Shown here piece after piece: positions 29,148 to 37,680 of a stretch of DNA of 64,000 bases (positions are counted from its first letter, which is position 1; the number at the start of each line of letters is the position of its first letter). Location of the stretch: positions 1 through 64,000 of the forward strand of contig JAIELX010000016.1 in assembly GCA_019752635.1 (NCBI GenBank), in the 5' to 3' direction. Under the pieces are notes generated by a model. The model did no database searches, had not been told where the DNA came from, and was given only the letters and a program-made list of their open reading frames with translations. A program made the translations under genes and the position numbers. The DNA comes from Candidatus Obscuribacterales bacterium. Lineage in GTDB: Bacteria; Cyanobacteriota; Vampirovibrionia; Obscuribacterales; Obscuribacteraceae.

Positions 29148-32100
29148 TCAGCGTGAGCGTTCTAATTCGGTGGCGGCGTTCACTTTTAAGGCCGTCGAGC
29201 TGCCTGTAGCACGCGAAATATTGAAGTACTTTGCCTCTGGATGGTGCACTACAACTGCTGTTGTGCTTTGCTCCGGCACTAGATGAAACTCTTCAGTGAG
29301 CGTTACATCAATTCTGTCGGGAGCCAACAACTCAAACAATCCGTACTGGTCTTCCAGATTGGGGCAAGCCGGGTAACCGAAGCTGTAACGTGTTCCGCGG
29401 TACCCCTGGTTGATCATTTTCTTCATGTCGGTAGCATCTTCTGCGCCAAAACCGAGCTCATTTCGGATGCGCCTGTGGATGACTTCCGCCATCGCTTCGG
29501 CACACTCGACCGAAAGTCCGTGGAAGTACAGATAGTCCGTGTACTTATCCGCTTTGAACAGGGCATCGCTATGTTCACTGGCCTGGCGCCCCATAGTGAC
29601 GATTTGGCACGGCAAGACATCCATGACTCCCTCTTCTACCGAGGAGAAGAAATCGGAAATACACAAGTGACGCCCGTGGTCCTGTCGAGGGAATGAGAAG
29701 CGCACCCATTCCGTACGAAGGTCTTCTTTGTACACAATGAGATCGTTGCCACTAGACTGGCAGGGGAAATATCCGTACACCGCTTTCGGTATCAAAAGCT
29801 TTTGGTCGACGCATTCCTGCTTCAAACGACGGAGGGCGGGATAGACCTTCGCCTCCAGCATTTTCGCGTACTCTTCGTCGGAAGTCTCGCCCTGACGCAC
29901 ACGCCACTGTCCGCGGATCAGGACATTCTCATTGAGAAATCCAAACACCTCACTCAGTGGCACATCATCAACAATGCGTGAGCCAAAGAACGGCGGTAAT
30001 GGCGCGGCAATACCGCGAGCAACATCAGACCGAATTATCACAGCTGCCGTCGGCGGTGGCTCTGCATTGATCTCTTCGACCGGTGGCGGCGCAGGTCTCT
30101 GATTCGCTGCGGTCTCCGCGCTTTTCTCCGCAATGAATTTCTGCAGTCCGTCGAGTCCGGTGTTGGCAAAAACTTCCATGTAGCGCAGATTATCGAATGC
30201 ATCGGCACCGTAAAGCACATCACCGCTGTATGTTCTACGACAGTCTTCTTCAACATAGCGACGCGTCAATGCCGCACCGCCGAGAATGACCGGTACGGTA
30301 ATTCCCCGCTGGTTTAGAATTTCCAGATTCTCTTTCATTATGACGGTAGACTTCACCAACAATCCGCTCATGCCTATGAAGTCGGCGTTATGCTCAAGTG
30401 TCGCCGAGATAATATTTTCGATCGGCTGCTTGATTCCGAGGTTGTAAACCTTGTAGCCGTTGTTGGTCAGGATGATGTCGACCAGGTTCTTGCCGATATC
30501 GTGAACGTCGCCTTTTACCGTGGCCAGTACCATTGAGCCCCGCGACGAACCTTCTTTCCTCTCCATGAACGGCTCGAGGTACGCAACGGCAGCCTTCATC
30601 GTTTCAGCCGACTGTAGAACGAAAGGTAGCTGCATCTTACCGGCGCCGAACAGCTCGCCAACGACCTTCATGCCCTCCAACAAAATATTGTTAATAACTT
30701 CCAGGGGCGGGTATTTCTCCAGCGCCTTAGCTAAATCGGGCTCCAGCCCGACGCGATCACCATCGATCACCCGCTGCTTAAGAACTTCCTCAATTGTTTG
30801 CGCAGTCTTTCTTACAACAGCCTTGTCGCCCTTCTTCTTGTCCTTGTAGAAATCCAGCATGACAAAAAGCGGATCATACTCAGGCGTACGACGATCAAAA
30901 ACTAGATCTTCGTGCAGCTTTCGTTCGGCTTCATCAATGCGATAAAGCGGAACGATCTTAGACGCGTGAACAATGGCCATGTCTAACCCGGCTTCCACTG
31001 CGTAATGCAAGAAAACTGAGTTGAGAATTTTGCGAATGATCGGATCAAATCCGAACGAAATATTGCTGACACCAAGAATGGTGCGAACGCCCGACAGCTC
31101 TTTCTTGATCATTCGGATACCGTCCAAGGTACCCATTCCCAGCTTTCGGTCAGTCTCGTTACCCGTTGAAAGCGTGAAAGTCAGTGCATCGAAAATGATA
31201 TCCTCGGGAGCCATTCCGGCACCAGTGGCGAGATCATAGATGCGGCGAGCTACCTCTAGTTTGTGCTCGGCTTCCTTTGCCATGCCGCTCTCATCAATAG
31301 TGAGAGCAACAGTAGCTGCACCATATTTGACAATGAGCTCCACCTTGCGGAGCATTTTGTCGACGCCGTCTTCCAGGTTGATCGAGTTCACCACGGACTT
31401 GCCGGCGATCAATTGCAGCGAATGTTCTAGAACCGGAAACTCAGTTGAGTCAATAACAATCGGGCTCTGAGCATCCGTATTCAGTCGCTTGATGAGAATG
31501 GACATATCGCGAACTTCGTCGCGACCGACATAAGCGGTGCAAACATCAAGCAAATGTGCGCCTTCGCGCTCCTGCTCGCGTGCCATTGCGACCATGCCGT
31601 CCCAATCTTCCTTTTCGAGCAGCTGTCGAAACTTCTTGCTGCCGTTGGTATTGGTCCGCTCGCCCACAAACAGTGGCGGCACATCTACAACTAGCGGAGT
31701 AACCGTATACAGACTGGACACGGCCGGGACGGGATTTACATCGCGCTTCTTGGGTTCAACGCGCCCGACTACTTCAACAACACGCTTCAAGTGCTCGGGT
31801 GTAGTTCCGCAGCAGCCACCGATGATGTTGACGCCGGTTTCGCAAGCAAAATGCTTTAGCGCCGAAGCCAGCTGATCCGGAGTTAGCTTGTAAACGGTTT
31901 CTCCGTTCACGTTCTCAGGTAAGCCGGCGTTGGGCAACACTGAAACGAACTTGCGAGCATTCTCACACAAGAACCGCACAGGGTCTTCCATTTCAGCCGG
32001 ACCAGTCGCACAGTTCAACCCGATAACATCAATAATGGAGAACGGCGACAATGCGTTGAGCGCCGCCGCAATATCGGTGCCTGTGAGCATCGTACCTAAC

Positions 32101-32684
32101 GGTGGCGCTTCAATGGTGATTTGAGTAATGACCGGAACGCGACGTCCAATCTTTTGGAAATACTCCTGCATTGCAACCACGCAGGCCTTTGCTTGCAGAA
32201 GATCCTGGCCGGTTTCAAACTGAAGAACATCAGCGCCGCCGTCGACTAAACCGGCAACCTGCCGGTAGTAAGCGTCCTTCATGTCCACAAAACTAATATG
32301 TCCCAATGAAGGCAATTTTGTGGTCGGCCCGATCGATCCCGAAACAAACCGCGGATGGTCTTTCGTGGAGTAATCCATGCAGACCTTTTTCGCCAGCTGC
32401 GCTGCCTTGAAGTTCAGTTCATAAGCGCGCGCCTCCAGCCCGAACTCCGCTAGAACAACGGGAGATCCGCCAAAAGTACAGGTTTCGATAGCGTCAACTC
32501 CGGCAGCCAGATAACTGGCGTGAATCTCCGAAATGACGTCGGGGCGGCTATCAACCAATATTTCCGGACAGTTCTCGCAGCCGCAATAATCGTCTAGAGT
32601 CAAGTTGTACTTATGGACCGAGGTGCCCATTGCTCCGTCGAATATGAGCACTCGGTGTTTTAGAGCTTCTAAGAACCGGGACAT
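29148..32684 (-). CDS. metH: Cobalamin-dependent methionine synthase MetH
   Basis: MetH transfers a methyl group from 5-methyltetrahydrofolate to homocysteine through cobalamin. All four modules are visible in 1178 residues. First is the homocysteine domain with zinc cysteines in GLNCATGP and IGGCCGTTPEHL. Next is the pterin-binding domain from about 350 (FVGERTNTNGSKKF). The cap and B12 domain follow, with the axial His in KGDVHDIGKNLV near residue 727. Last is the reactivation domain with RGTRYSFGYPACPNL. Length is slightly below the E. coli enzyme (1227). The ATG has GGGGGG eight bases upstream. No known cobalamin or SAM riboswitch could be recognised in the 304-base upstream region, though it is structured. 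Confidence 0.97.
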   Translation of the reverse strand: MSRFLEALKHRVLIFDGAMGTSVHKYNLTLDDYCGCENCPEILVDSRPDVISEIHASYLAAGVDAIETCTFGGSPVVLAEFGLEARAYELNFKAAQLAKKVCMDYSTKDHPRFVSGSIGPTTKLPSLGHISFVDMKDAYYRQVAGLVDGGADVLQFETGQDLLQAKACVVAMQEYFQKIGRRVPVITQITIEAPPLGTMLTGTDIAAALNALSPFSIIDVIGLNCATGPAEMEDPVRFLCENARKFVSVLPNAGLPENVNGETVYKLTPDQLASALKHFACETGVNIIGGCCGTTPEHLKRVVEVVGRVEPKKRDVNPVPAVSSLYTVTPLVVDVPPLFVGERTNTNGSKKFRQLLEKEDWDGMVAMAREQEREGAHLLDVCTAYVGRDEVRDMSILIKRLNTDAQSPIVIDSTEFPVLEHSLQLIAGKSVVNSINLEDGVDKMLRKVELIVKYGAATVALTIDESGMAKEAEHKLEVARRIYDLATGAGMAPEDIIFDALTFTLSTGNETDRKLGMGTLDGIRMIKKELSGVRTILGVSNISFGFDPIIRKILNSVFLHYAVEAGLDMAIVHASKIVPLYRIDEAERKLHEDLVFDRRTPEYDPLFVMLDFYKDKKKGDKAVVRKTAQTIEEVLKQRVIDGDRVGLEPDLAKALEKYPPLEVINNILLEGMKVVGELFGAGKMQLPFVLQSAETMKAAVAYLEPFMERKEGSSRGSMVLATVKGDVHDIGKNLVDIILTNNGYKVYNLGIKQPIENIISATLEHNADFIGMSGLLVKSTVIMKENLEILNQRGITVPVILGGAALTRRYVEEDCRRTYSGDVLYGADAFDNLRYMEVFANTGLDGLQKFIAEKSAETAANQRPAPPPVEEINAEPPPTAAVIIRSDVARGIAAPLPPFFGSRIVDDVPLSEVFGFLNENVLIRGQWRVRQGETSDEEYAKMLEAKVYPALRRLKQECVDQKLLIPKAVYGYFPCQSSGNDLIVYKEDLRTEWVRFSFPRQDHGRHLCISDFFSSVEEGVMDVLPCQIVTMGRQASEHSDALFKADKYTDYLYFHGLSVECAEAMAEVIHRRIRNELGFGAEDATDMKKMINQGYRGTRYSFGYPACPNLEDQYGLFELLAPDRIDVTLTEEFHLVPEQSTTAVVVHHPEAKYFNISRATGSSTALKVNAATELERSR

Positions 32685-32747
32685 GCACGTCCCCCCGAAA
32701 ACCAGGGACAGTTAGGACTTTATTGTAAAGTGTGCCACCACTTACGC

Positions 32748-32839
32748 GGGCAACCTTGAAGACAAAATAAGCGCTCCGTCCAGTCGGCAAGCCTCACGCC
32801 TCCCCGGGAAGACTACTACGCTTCCTCTCAAGGGTGCCC
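32748..32839. other. Structured intergenic segment between metH and a secreted-protein gene
   Basis: In the 304-base gap between metH and the 32989 gene, GGGCAACCTTGA (32748-32759) pairs with TCAAGGGTGCCC (32828-32839) over 12 positions with one mismatch. Inside it a smaller hairpin, GGAAG and CTTCC (32807-32825), can form. This is a closed multi-stem shape like a leader RNA or small RNA. I looked for the B12 box, SAM-I, SAH and TPP core sequences on both strands and did not find them, so identity and strand are open. Confidence 0.35.
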
Positions 32840-32988
32840 CCTGGCGGCTCGACGCCTGCTTGTGACGTGATACCTGCCACATTAAATATACGCATTAGTC
32901 TGCGTACTGCGGGAAACCGGTTAGCTTGATATCCATTATTGATTTATTTTCATGTCAGGTTAAAAAGTTCAGGGTGGAAGTGAGTTAA

Positions 32989-33600
32989 GTGAGAAAGTTA
33001 TCCGTTTATCTAACATTGCTAGCCGCGTTCGGAATTGGCTCCGCTGCAGGCGCCCAAGAGTGCGCGTTGGAAGACATTCAACAACCGATCGCGATGAGCG
33101 CGCAGGGTCCGGGTTCAGCAGCCGGAACGGCACCGTGTCCGCAGCGGTCGTATGCACCAAGCCTTCCGGCGAATTCGGGCGGTGGTGCCAGCGTCCCGCC
33201 GGAACCCGGCAATTACATGAAGAACTGGCCGAGCTACTCACAAATGGCACTTCAAAAACAAGGCTCCATCAATCGCAGCGGTTCGGCTGCCGGAACGCAA
33301 ATGCGGGGAGTAGCCAGAACGCGCCACTACGTGATGCCGGTTCATTTACTTCCAGGGCAAACGACCCCCGGACCTTATGCTTCCGCCCGCACTGGCATGC
33401 AAGGACGAGCTAAAGCGGGAACCAACACCGCGTCATCAGCAGCGCCGGTAAAAACCGCCGAAAACCACTGCAAGAAAGCAAAGTCTGCGGCTTCGCGAGT
33501 AATGAGTTACTCTTCAACACCTGGCGTCATTGTCTACAATACGGCCGTCAGCCCCTACATGACAGCGCCGGTGCGTTCATATCGGGAGTTTTCCAGGTAG
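32989..33600 (+). CDS. Small secreted protein of unknown function
   Basis: A 203-residue protein with a signal peptide (VYLTLLAAFGIGSAAGAQE) and otherwise low-complexity Ala/Gly/Pro/Ser sequence, probably disordered. It starts with GTG. The segment RHYVMPVHLLPGQ and the following SARTGMQGRAKAG resemble parts of the convergent protein at 33684 (GVYVKPVHINPDTF, SARTNAGSQTA), so the two may be distant paralogues. Likely an envelope or surface protein; no family recognised. Confidence 0.68.
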   Translation: MRKLSVYLTLLAAFGIGSAAGAQECALEDIQQPIAMSAQGPGSAAGTAPCPQRSYAPSLPANSGGGASVPPEPGNYMKNWPSYSQMALQKQGSINRSGSAAGTQMRGVARTRHYVMPVHLLPGQTTPGPYASARTGMQGRAKAGTNTASSAAPVKTAENHCKKAKSAASRVMSYSSTPGVIVYNTAVSPYMTAPVRSYREFSR

Positions 33601-33683
33601 TTCCATCGAGGGCTCGTGAGGATGCAGCGCAAGACAAACAGGCTTCGCCGTGCCTACCCCGGAACGCTTAATTAGAGACTGAT

Positions 33684-34355
33684 CTACTGGGTTCTGCGAA
33701 CCAGTTTGCCATAGACATCACGTGCTTCACTTCCCGAACCGGCTACAACTTGACCGCCCACGTTGGTATTGGTGTAGTTGCCGCCATAAGTCTTTGCTAC
33801 TGCTTCTGCAGGTTGACTTGCAGGACGAGGGAACCTAACGGTTCCTGAAACATTCGATGCCGTTTGACTTCCGGCATTTGTCCGCGCGGAAACCGGTACG
33901 AAAGGTGCGCGTTTTTGCGCGAAAGTATCCGGATTAATATGTACGGGTTTGACATAAACTCCGCCGCTGGGGCGTTTATCCTTCTGAAAGGCCCCGGGTG
34001 CTACCTTGCCGTAGCTTGATTGCGTATAACTGGTCATGGCGGACCAATTCCAATGGCGAAGGTTCGGGTCTCCATCCGTCAGGGTCTTCTCCCAACCAGC
34101 TGTTGTGACAGCGCCGGTGGTATAGCGCACGCCGGGCACATAGTTACGTGGCGGTTGAGCAGGTGTCGCAGCCGCAGGTCCTCGCGCTGGTCCGTTCAGC
34201 GGCAGCATCTGTTGTTGTTGCTGCATCATTCCGGGTCCCGGCAGCATTTGCTGTTGCTGGAACTGCCCCACATCTTGTGCTTGCGCTTCAGAAGCGCTGA
34301 GAACCAGCCCGATCAAGGCAACGAAAACAATTAACGGTAATTGCCACATGCGCAT
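33684..34355 (-). CDS. Small secreted Gln/Pro-rich protein of unknown function
   Basis: A 223-residue protein with a signal peptide (PLIVFVALIGLVLSASEAQA). Poly-Gln tracts with Met and Leu (FQQQQMLPGPGMMQQQQQM) follow, then a region with NYVPGVRYTTG, WNWSAMTSYTQ and YVKPVHINPDTF. The ATG has GGAAGGA nine bases upstream. Poly-Gln and low complexity suggest an extended envelope or matrix protein. It converges on the 32989 gene, with which it shares short motifs. Confidence 0.68.
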   Translation of the reverse strand: MRMWQLPLIVFVALIGLVLSASEAQAQDVGQFQQQQMLPGPGMMQQQQQMLPLNGPARGPAAATPAQPPRNYVPGVRYTTGAVTTAGWEKTLTDGDPNLRHWNWSAMTSYTQSSYGKVAPGAFQKDKRPSGGVYVKPVHINPDTFAQKRAPFVPVSARTNAGSQTASNVSGTVRFPRPASQPAEAVAKTYGGNYTNTNVGGQVVAGSGSEARDVYGKLVRRTQ

Positions 34356-34842
34356 CTAGTAAGTCCTTCCTTGAAGTTGTCAGTATCTACCCGGAACTGA
34401 CAATTTCAGGATATGGTCAGATCGTGAAAAAATCGTGGAAATACGTATTGACCAGATTAAATCAGCGGCGAGACGGTGATGCCTCTACACCGCGTGTGTG
34501 TGCCGGTGCCCGGTCCGCACTTTGTCCGCCGACGTTCCAGCCTCCCGCCATCCCGGACGGAGCAACGAAGCTATATCCCGTGGTCCGGAACGTCCGATCG
34601 AATCGCATTCACGTTTTTACGACATATCAGCCTTTCAATCTTGATGCGCCAAGCAAGTGTAAAGGGTGGAAACAAGAGAGAGGAGGACATCTTGAAAACC
34701 CGGTGAAACTGAGACAGAATTTGCGCAGCTGGTAATCAGACAACCACATACACGACGAATTACTATGCAGGATGCAGGACGCAGCTCGAGGCGCGGCCGC
34801 AACTTTGTGCATCAAACTCACTGACGATTGGAGATACCGCAC
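34356..34842. other. 487-base stretch without a convincing gene
   Basis: It separates two divergent genes (33684 on the minus strand and 34843 on the plus strand), so promoters for both are expected here. Two short overlapping plus-strand frames (34424-34735, 34476-34706) have Pro/Arg/Cys-rich random composition and no ribosome site. I see no RNA gene or repeat. Confidence 0.5.
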
Positions 34843-35583
34843 ATGGAACCCACTTTTGAGCAACCTGGTGTTCGCCCTGAAAAGCCGGACACAACAGACA
34901 ACGCTCAAACAACCGCGAACAGATTACTAGTAGCAGCCGGTGAAGGTCAGGCAGACGGCAGACCCAAAATTCGAACACCGGTAGAAGTGCCACCACTGGA
35001 GATCTTCCAGCCCGTGATCCCCGGTGACAGACCGTTTGAAGGCAAGGCAACACCAGGCGACAAGTTCGCCCCGGCAAAAGTAGAATTGGAACAGGCGTAC
35101 AAATCACGCGATCGCATTCGCAATGACTGGACCACGCAAGCCCAATCCGATGCGGCCGGCATCACTCGTAAGATCGACAGCGCCCTGCAACAGTTGAAAG
35201 GTCTGGCGAAGGATGCCACCACAGCCGACATAAACAAGATTGTCGACGACCTTCAAAAAGACGGTTTGTTTCCGCTGCTGGCAGTGCAATGGGCTCAGGA
35301 AAAGATGGGCAAAGCGAATCAGCTGACACGAAAGGATTTACAGGATATCTTGGAGAAAACTGCCGATCCAAAGAACGCGGCGCAAGCTCTGGAGCAACGA
35401 ATGGCAGCGTTCTTCCTGGATCGTGCTAAGACGGGCGACCGCGCTAAAGACGCGTTGGGTCACGACAACTTCTACTACTTCAGCAAAGGGCAATCTACTT
35501 TACGAACCGACGAAACGCGCATCATGACGCGAGGACATGCGAAGAACATAGTTTCTGGAACCGACCAGGCTGAAAGACGCTAG
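34843..35583 (+). CDS. Protein of unknown function, helical
   Basis: A 246-residue hydrophilic protein without signal peptide or membrane segment. The first 80 residues are Pro-rich and probably disordered (RTPVEVPPLEIFQPVIPGDR). Residues 85-190 are predicted helical (VELEQAYKSRDRIRNDW, ITRKIDSALQQLKGLAKD). The C-terminal part contains ALGHDNFYYFSKGQ. A Pro-rich head with a small C-terminal domain resembles the N-terminal plan of the giant 8866 protein, but I see no homology. GGAG lies nine bases before the ATG at 34843, preferred over TTG 34828. It ends before a large inverted repeat. Confidence 0.65.
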   Translation: MEPTFEQPGVRPEKPDTTDNAQTTANRLLVAAGEGQADGRPKIRTPVEVPPLEIFQPVIPGDRPFEGKATPGDKFAPAKVELEQAYKSRDRIRNDWTTQAQSDAAGITRKIDSALQQLKGLAKDATTADINKIVDDLQKDGLFPLLAVQWAQEKMGKANQLTRKDLQDILEKTADPKNAAQALEQRMAAFFLDRAKTGDRAKDALGHDNFYYFSKGQSTLRTDETRIMTRGHAKNIVSGTDQAERR

Positions 35584-35614
35584 TAACCACCCGATTGACA
35601 AGGAATGACCGCGC

Positions 35615-35648
35615 TTGGACCCTCATCCGTGCACGGTTGAGGGTCCAA
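35615..35648. repeat. Long inverted repeat, possible transcription end
   Basis: TTGGACCCTCA and TGAGGGTCCAA pair perfectly over 11 bases. Inside, CCG-TGCA-CGG pairs again after a T-T mismatch, giving an extended hairpin just after the 34843 gene. There is no T-run on either side, so an intrinsic terminator is only possible; a protein-binding palindrome is an alternative. Confidence 0.55.
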
Positions 35649-35745
35649 ACAATTGCTCGAGCCGATCAGTTGTAGCTCGACGCTTGTCGGCGCCTTGACA
35701 CATCGAGGTGGTGGCCCCTGCCAGGTAAGTGGTAAGCTATGGCGC

Positions 35746-36882
35746 ATGAGAAAATTCAGGGCTGGAATAACCTACTTATTCGCGACGACACTATTAGTGG
35801 TGCTTGCGACCTTCATGACGATGATCGCGCCGGAACCTACACTGGCAAGAGGTCTCCCGCTTGGCCGCCTGAATATGCCTGCCGGTTTTAAGATTTCGGT
35901 CTATGCCCGCGGAATGACAGGACCGCGCTCCATGACTTTGAGTTCGAACGGCACACTTTACGTCGGCAGTAGCGACAAAGTCTACGCGATTCCGGATGCA
36001 GACAAAGATGGCAAGGGTGACTCCGTAATCACTTTGCTCAACGGGCTCAACGACCCCAATGGCGTGGAGTTTCACAACGGCTCACTCTATGTCGGCGAGA
36101 TCAACCGTATTACTCGATACGATAACATCGACGCACAATTAACGAAAGCGCCAGCACCGCAGGTGGTGAACAAAGCACTACCGGACAACCCGCATCACGG
36201 TAGAAAATACATTCGCTTCGGTCCCGACGGCTGGCTTTATGTCCCGGTCGGCGCCCCGTGTAACATATGCGAACCGCCCGATTGGCGCTTTGCGTCCATA
36301 CTGCGTATGAAAGAGAATGGCACAGGACTTGAGTTATTCTCTTCAGGTATTCGCAACACTGTGGGATTCGATTGGCACCCGCAAACAAAAGAGTTGTGGT
36401 TCACCGAAAATGGACGCGACTGGCTGGGTGACAACAGTCCGCCGGAGGAGTTCAATTGTGCACCCAAGAAAGGAATGCACTTCGGTTATCCGTATTGCCA
36501 CGGTGGCGATCTCCCGGATCCTGAGTTCGGCAAGAAACGCAAATGCAGCGAATTCACGCCTCCGGCAATGAAGCTTCCCGCTCACCATGCGCCTCTAGGC
36601 ATGAAATTCTGCACGAGCAAGATGTTTCCGGCAGACTTTAAGAACTGCGCGTTCATCTGTGAACACGGCTCGTGGAACAGCAGCAAGCGAGTAGGTTATC
36701 GCGTTTCCCTGGTGCGATTCAAAGACGGAAAAGCAGTTTCCTACCAGAAGTTTATCGATGGCTGGGAGCAACCGTTTGGCGTGTGGGGCCGCCCTGTGGA
36801 TGTGCTGTTCATGGCAGACGGCTCGATGCTGGTTTCCGACGATCTGGCCGGCGCAATATACCGAATTACATACGGCAACTAG
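35746..36882 (+). CDS. PQQ-dependent sugar (sorbosone/glucose) dehydrogenase-like protein, exported
   Basis: A 378-residue beta-propeller protein of the soluble glucose/sorbosone dehydrogenase family, which oxidises aldoses in the periplasm with PQQ. Family signs are PAGFKISVYARGMTGPRSM, LNDPNGVEFHNGSLYVGE, HHGRKYIRFGPDGWLYVPVGAP, SGIRNTVGFDWHP, LWFTENGRDWLGDN and VDVLFMADGSMLVSDD. The N-terminus is a signal anchor or peptide (LFATTLLVVLATFMTM). Several cysteine pairs (NICEP, YCHGG, CAFICEHG) suggest disulfides. The ATG at 35746 gives a proper signal peptide; the open frame goes back to 35653. Neighbours give no sign of PQQ synthesis. Confidence 0.88.
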   Translation: MRKFRAGITYLFATTLLVVLATFMTMIAPEPTLARGLPLGRLNMPAGFKISVYARGMTGPRSMTLSSNGTLYVGSSDKVYAIPDADKDGKGDSVITLLNGLNDPNGVEFHNGSLYVGEINRITRYDNIDAQLTKAPAPQVVNKALPDNPHHGRKYIRFGPDGWLYVPVGAPCNICEPPDWRFASILRMKENGTGLELFSSGIRNTVGFDWHPQTKELWFTENGRDWLGDNSPPEEFNCAPKKGMHFGYPYCHGGDLPDPEFGKKRKCSEFTPPAMKLPAHHAPLGMKFCTSKMFPADFKNCAFICEHGSWNSSKRVGYRVSLVRFKDGKAVSYQKFIDGWEQPFGVWGRPVDVLFMADGSMLVSDDLAGAIYRITYGN

Positions 36883-36885
36883 TAC

Positions 36886-37473
36886 TTAAGGTACTTGTTG
36901 CGGCTCGAGCACTTCGGCCGCAACTGACTCTGTTGAGGTATCTTCCGGTTTCAACACCGATCGCAAGTAACCAGCAGGTTTCGAGAACAAACGCGGACGA
37001 TGGCCGGTGAGCTCCTCAAGGTGGCGCTCCGCTACTTTCGAATCTTCAAGGAAATCAGAATTTTTGAAAACACTGAAGTACTGTTTGACGCATTGGTTGA
37101 ACAAAACAGGATCCTTCGAGTGCGTTTTATCAATTTGCATCTTTAACGACTGCGCATAAAGCAACCTGGCGTCATTGTCCGATGGAGCGAGTTCGAGAGC
37201 ACGCTCCAGCAGACGGTTTGCAGTCTTGTAATTGCCGACTTTCAGGGCATGCTCCGCGCGAGTTCGCAACGTGGCGGCCGTGAGCCCGTGAAGCTCGGCA
37301 TCGGTTACAGTGGAATCACCGTCCGCACTGTGTGCCGACGAGCGAGCAGCCAAACGGGTCGGCGACGCTGAATCGGCTTCGTCCAAAGACTTCAACCAGT
37401 CCCCTTCTTCCGAGGCAAAAGAGCATTGCTGAATGCTCAGCAAACAAGCAAGAGCAAGAAATTGTTTTCGCAT
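36886..37473 (-). CDS. Secreted protein with a TPR-like motif
   Basis: A 195-residue protein with a signal peptide (FLALACLLSIQQCSFAS). Residues 70-115 form one or two TPR-like units (RAEHALKVGNYKTANRLLER, ALELAPSDNDARLLYAQSL); the rest is charged and helical. Its stop lies three bases from the end of the convergent sugar dehydrogenase gene. Likely a periplasmic adaptor; no specific role visible. Confidence 0.72.
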   Translation of the reverse strand: MRKQFLALACLLSIQQCSFASEEGDWLKSLDEADSASPTRLAARSSAHSADGDSTVTDAELHGLTAATLRTRAEHALKVGNYKTANRLLERALELAPSDNDARLLYAQSLKMQIDKTHSKDPVLFNQCVKQYFSVFKNSDFLEDSKVAERHLEELTGHRPRLFSKPAGYLRSVLKPEDTSTESVAAEVLEPQQVP

Positions 37474-37680
37474 AAGCGCCCGCTAGAGTGACACGGCAAA
37501 AATTATCAGTGATTGACAACACCGCCCGCGGAGCCGAAAGGTGACATGAAATTAAATTGCTCTTGTGAAGTGAAAAGTAAGCAACACGAGGGCATAATCG
37601 AAATGGTGTCCCGCGCCGTGCGTCCTTGAATTGCGAGCTTCAGTTTGAAGGGTCAGGTTAAGCTTCCCTACGAACGGTTG

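Noticed and set aside
32750..32930. Cobalamin, SAM, SAH or TPP riboswitch, 6S RNA, SRP RNA or RNase P RNA in the metH upstream gap
   Set aside because: The core conserved sequences of these RNAs were not found on either strand; only generic pairing is present.
34424..34735. 103-codon plus-strand frame in the gap before 34843
   Set aside because: Random-looking composition, no ribosome site, and overlapped by another equally poor frame.
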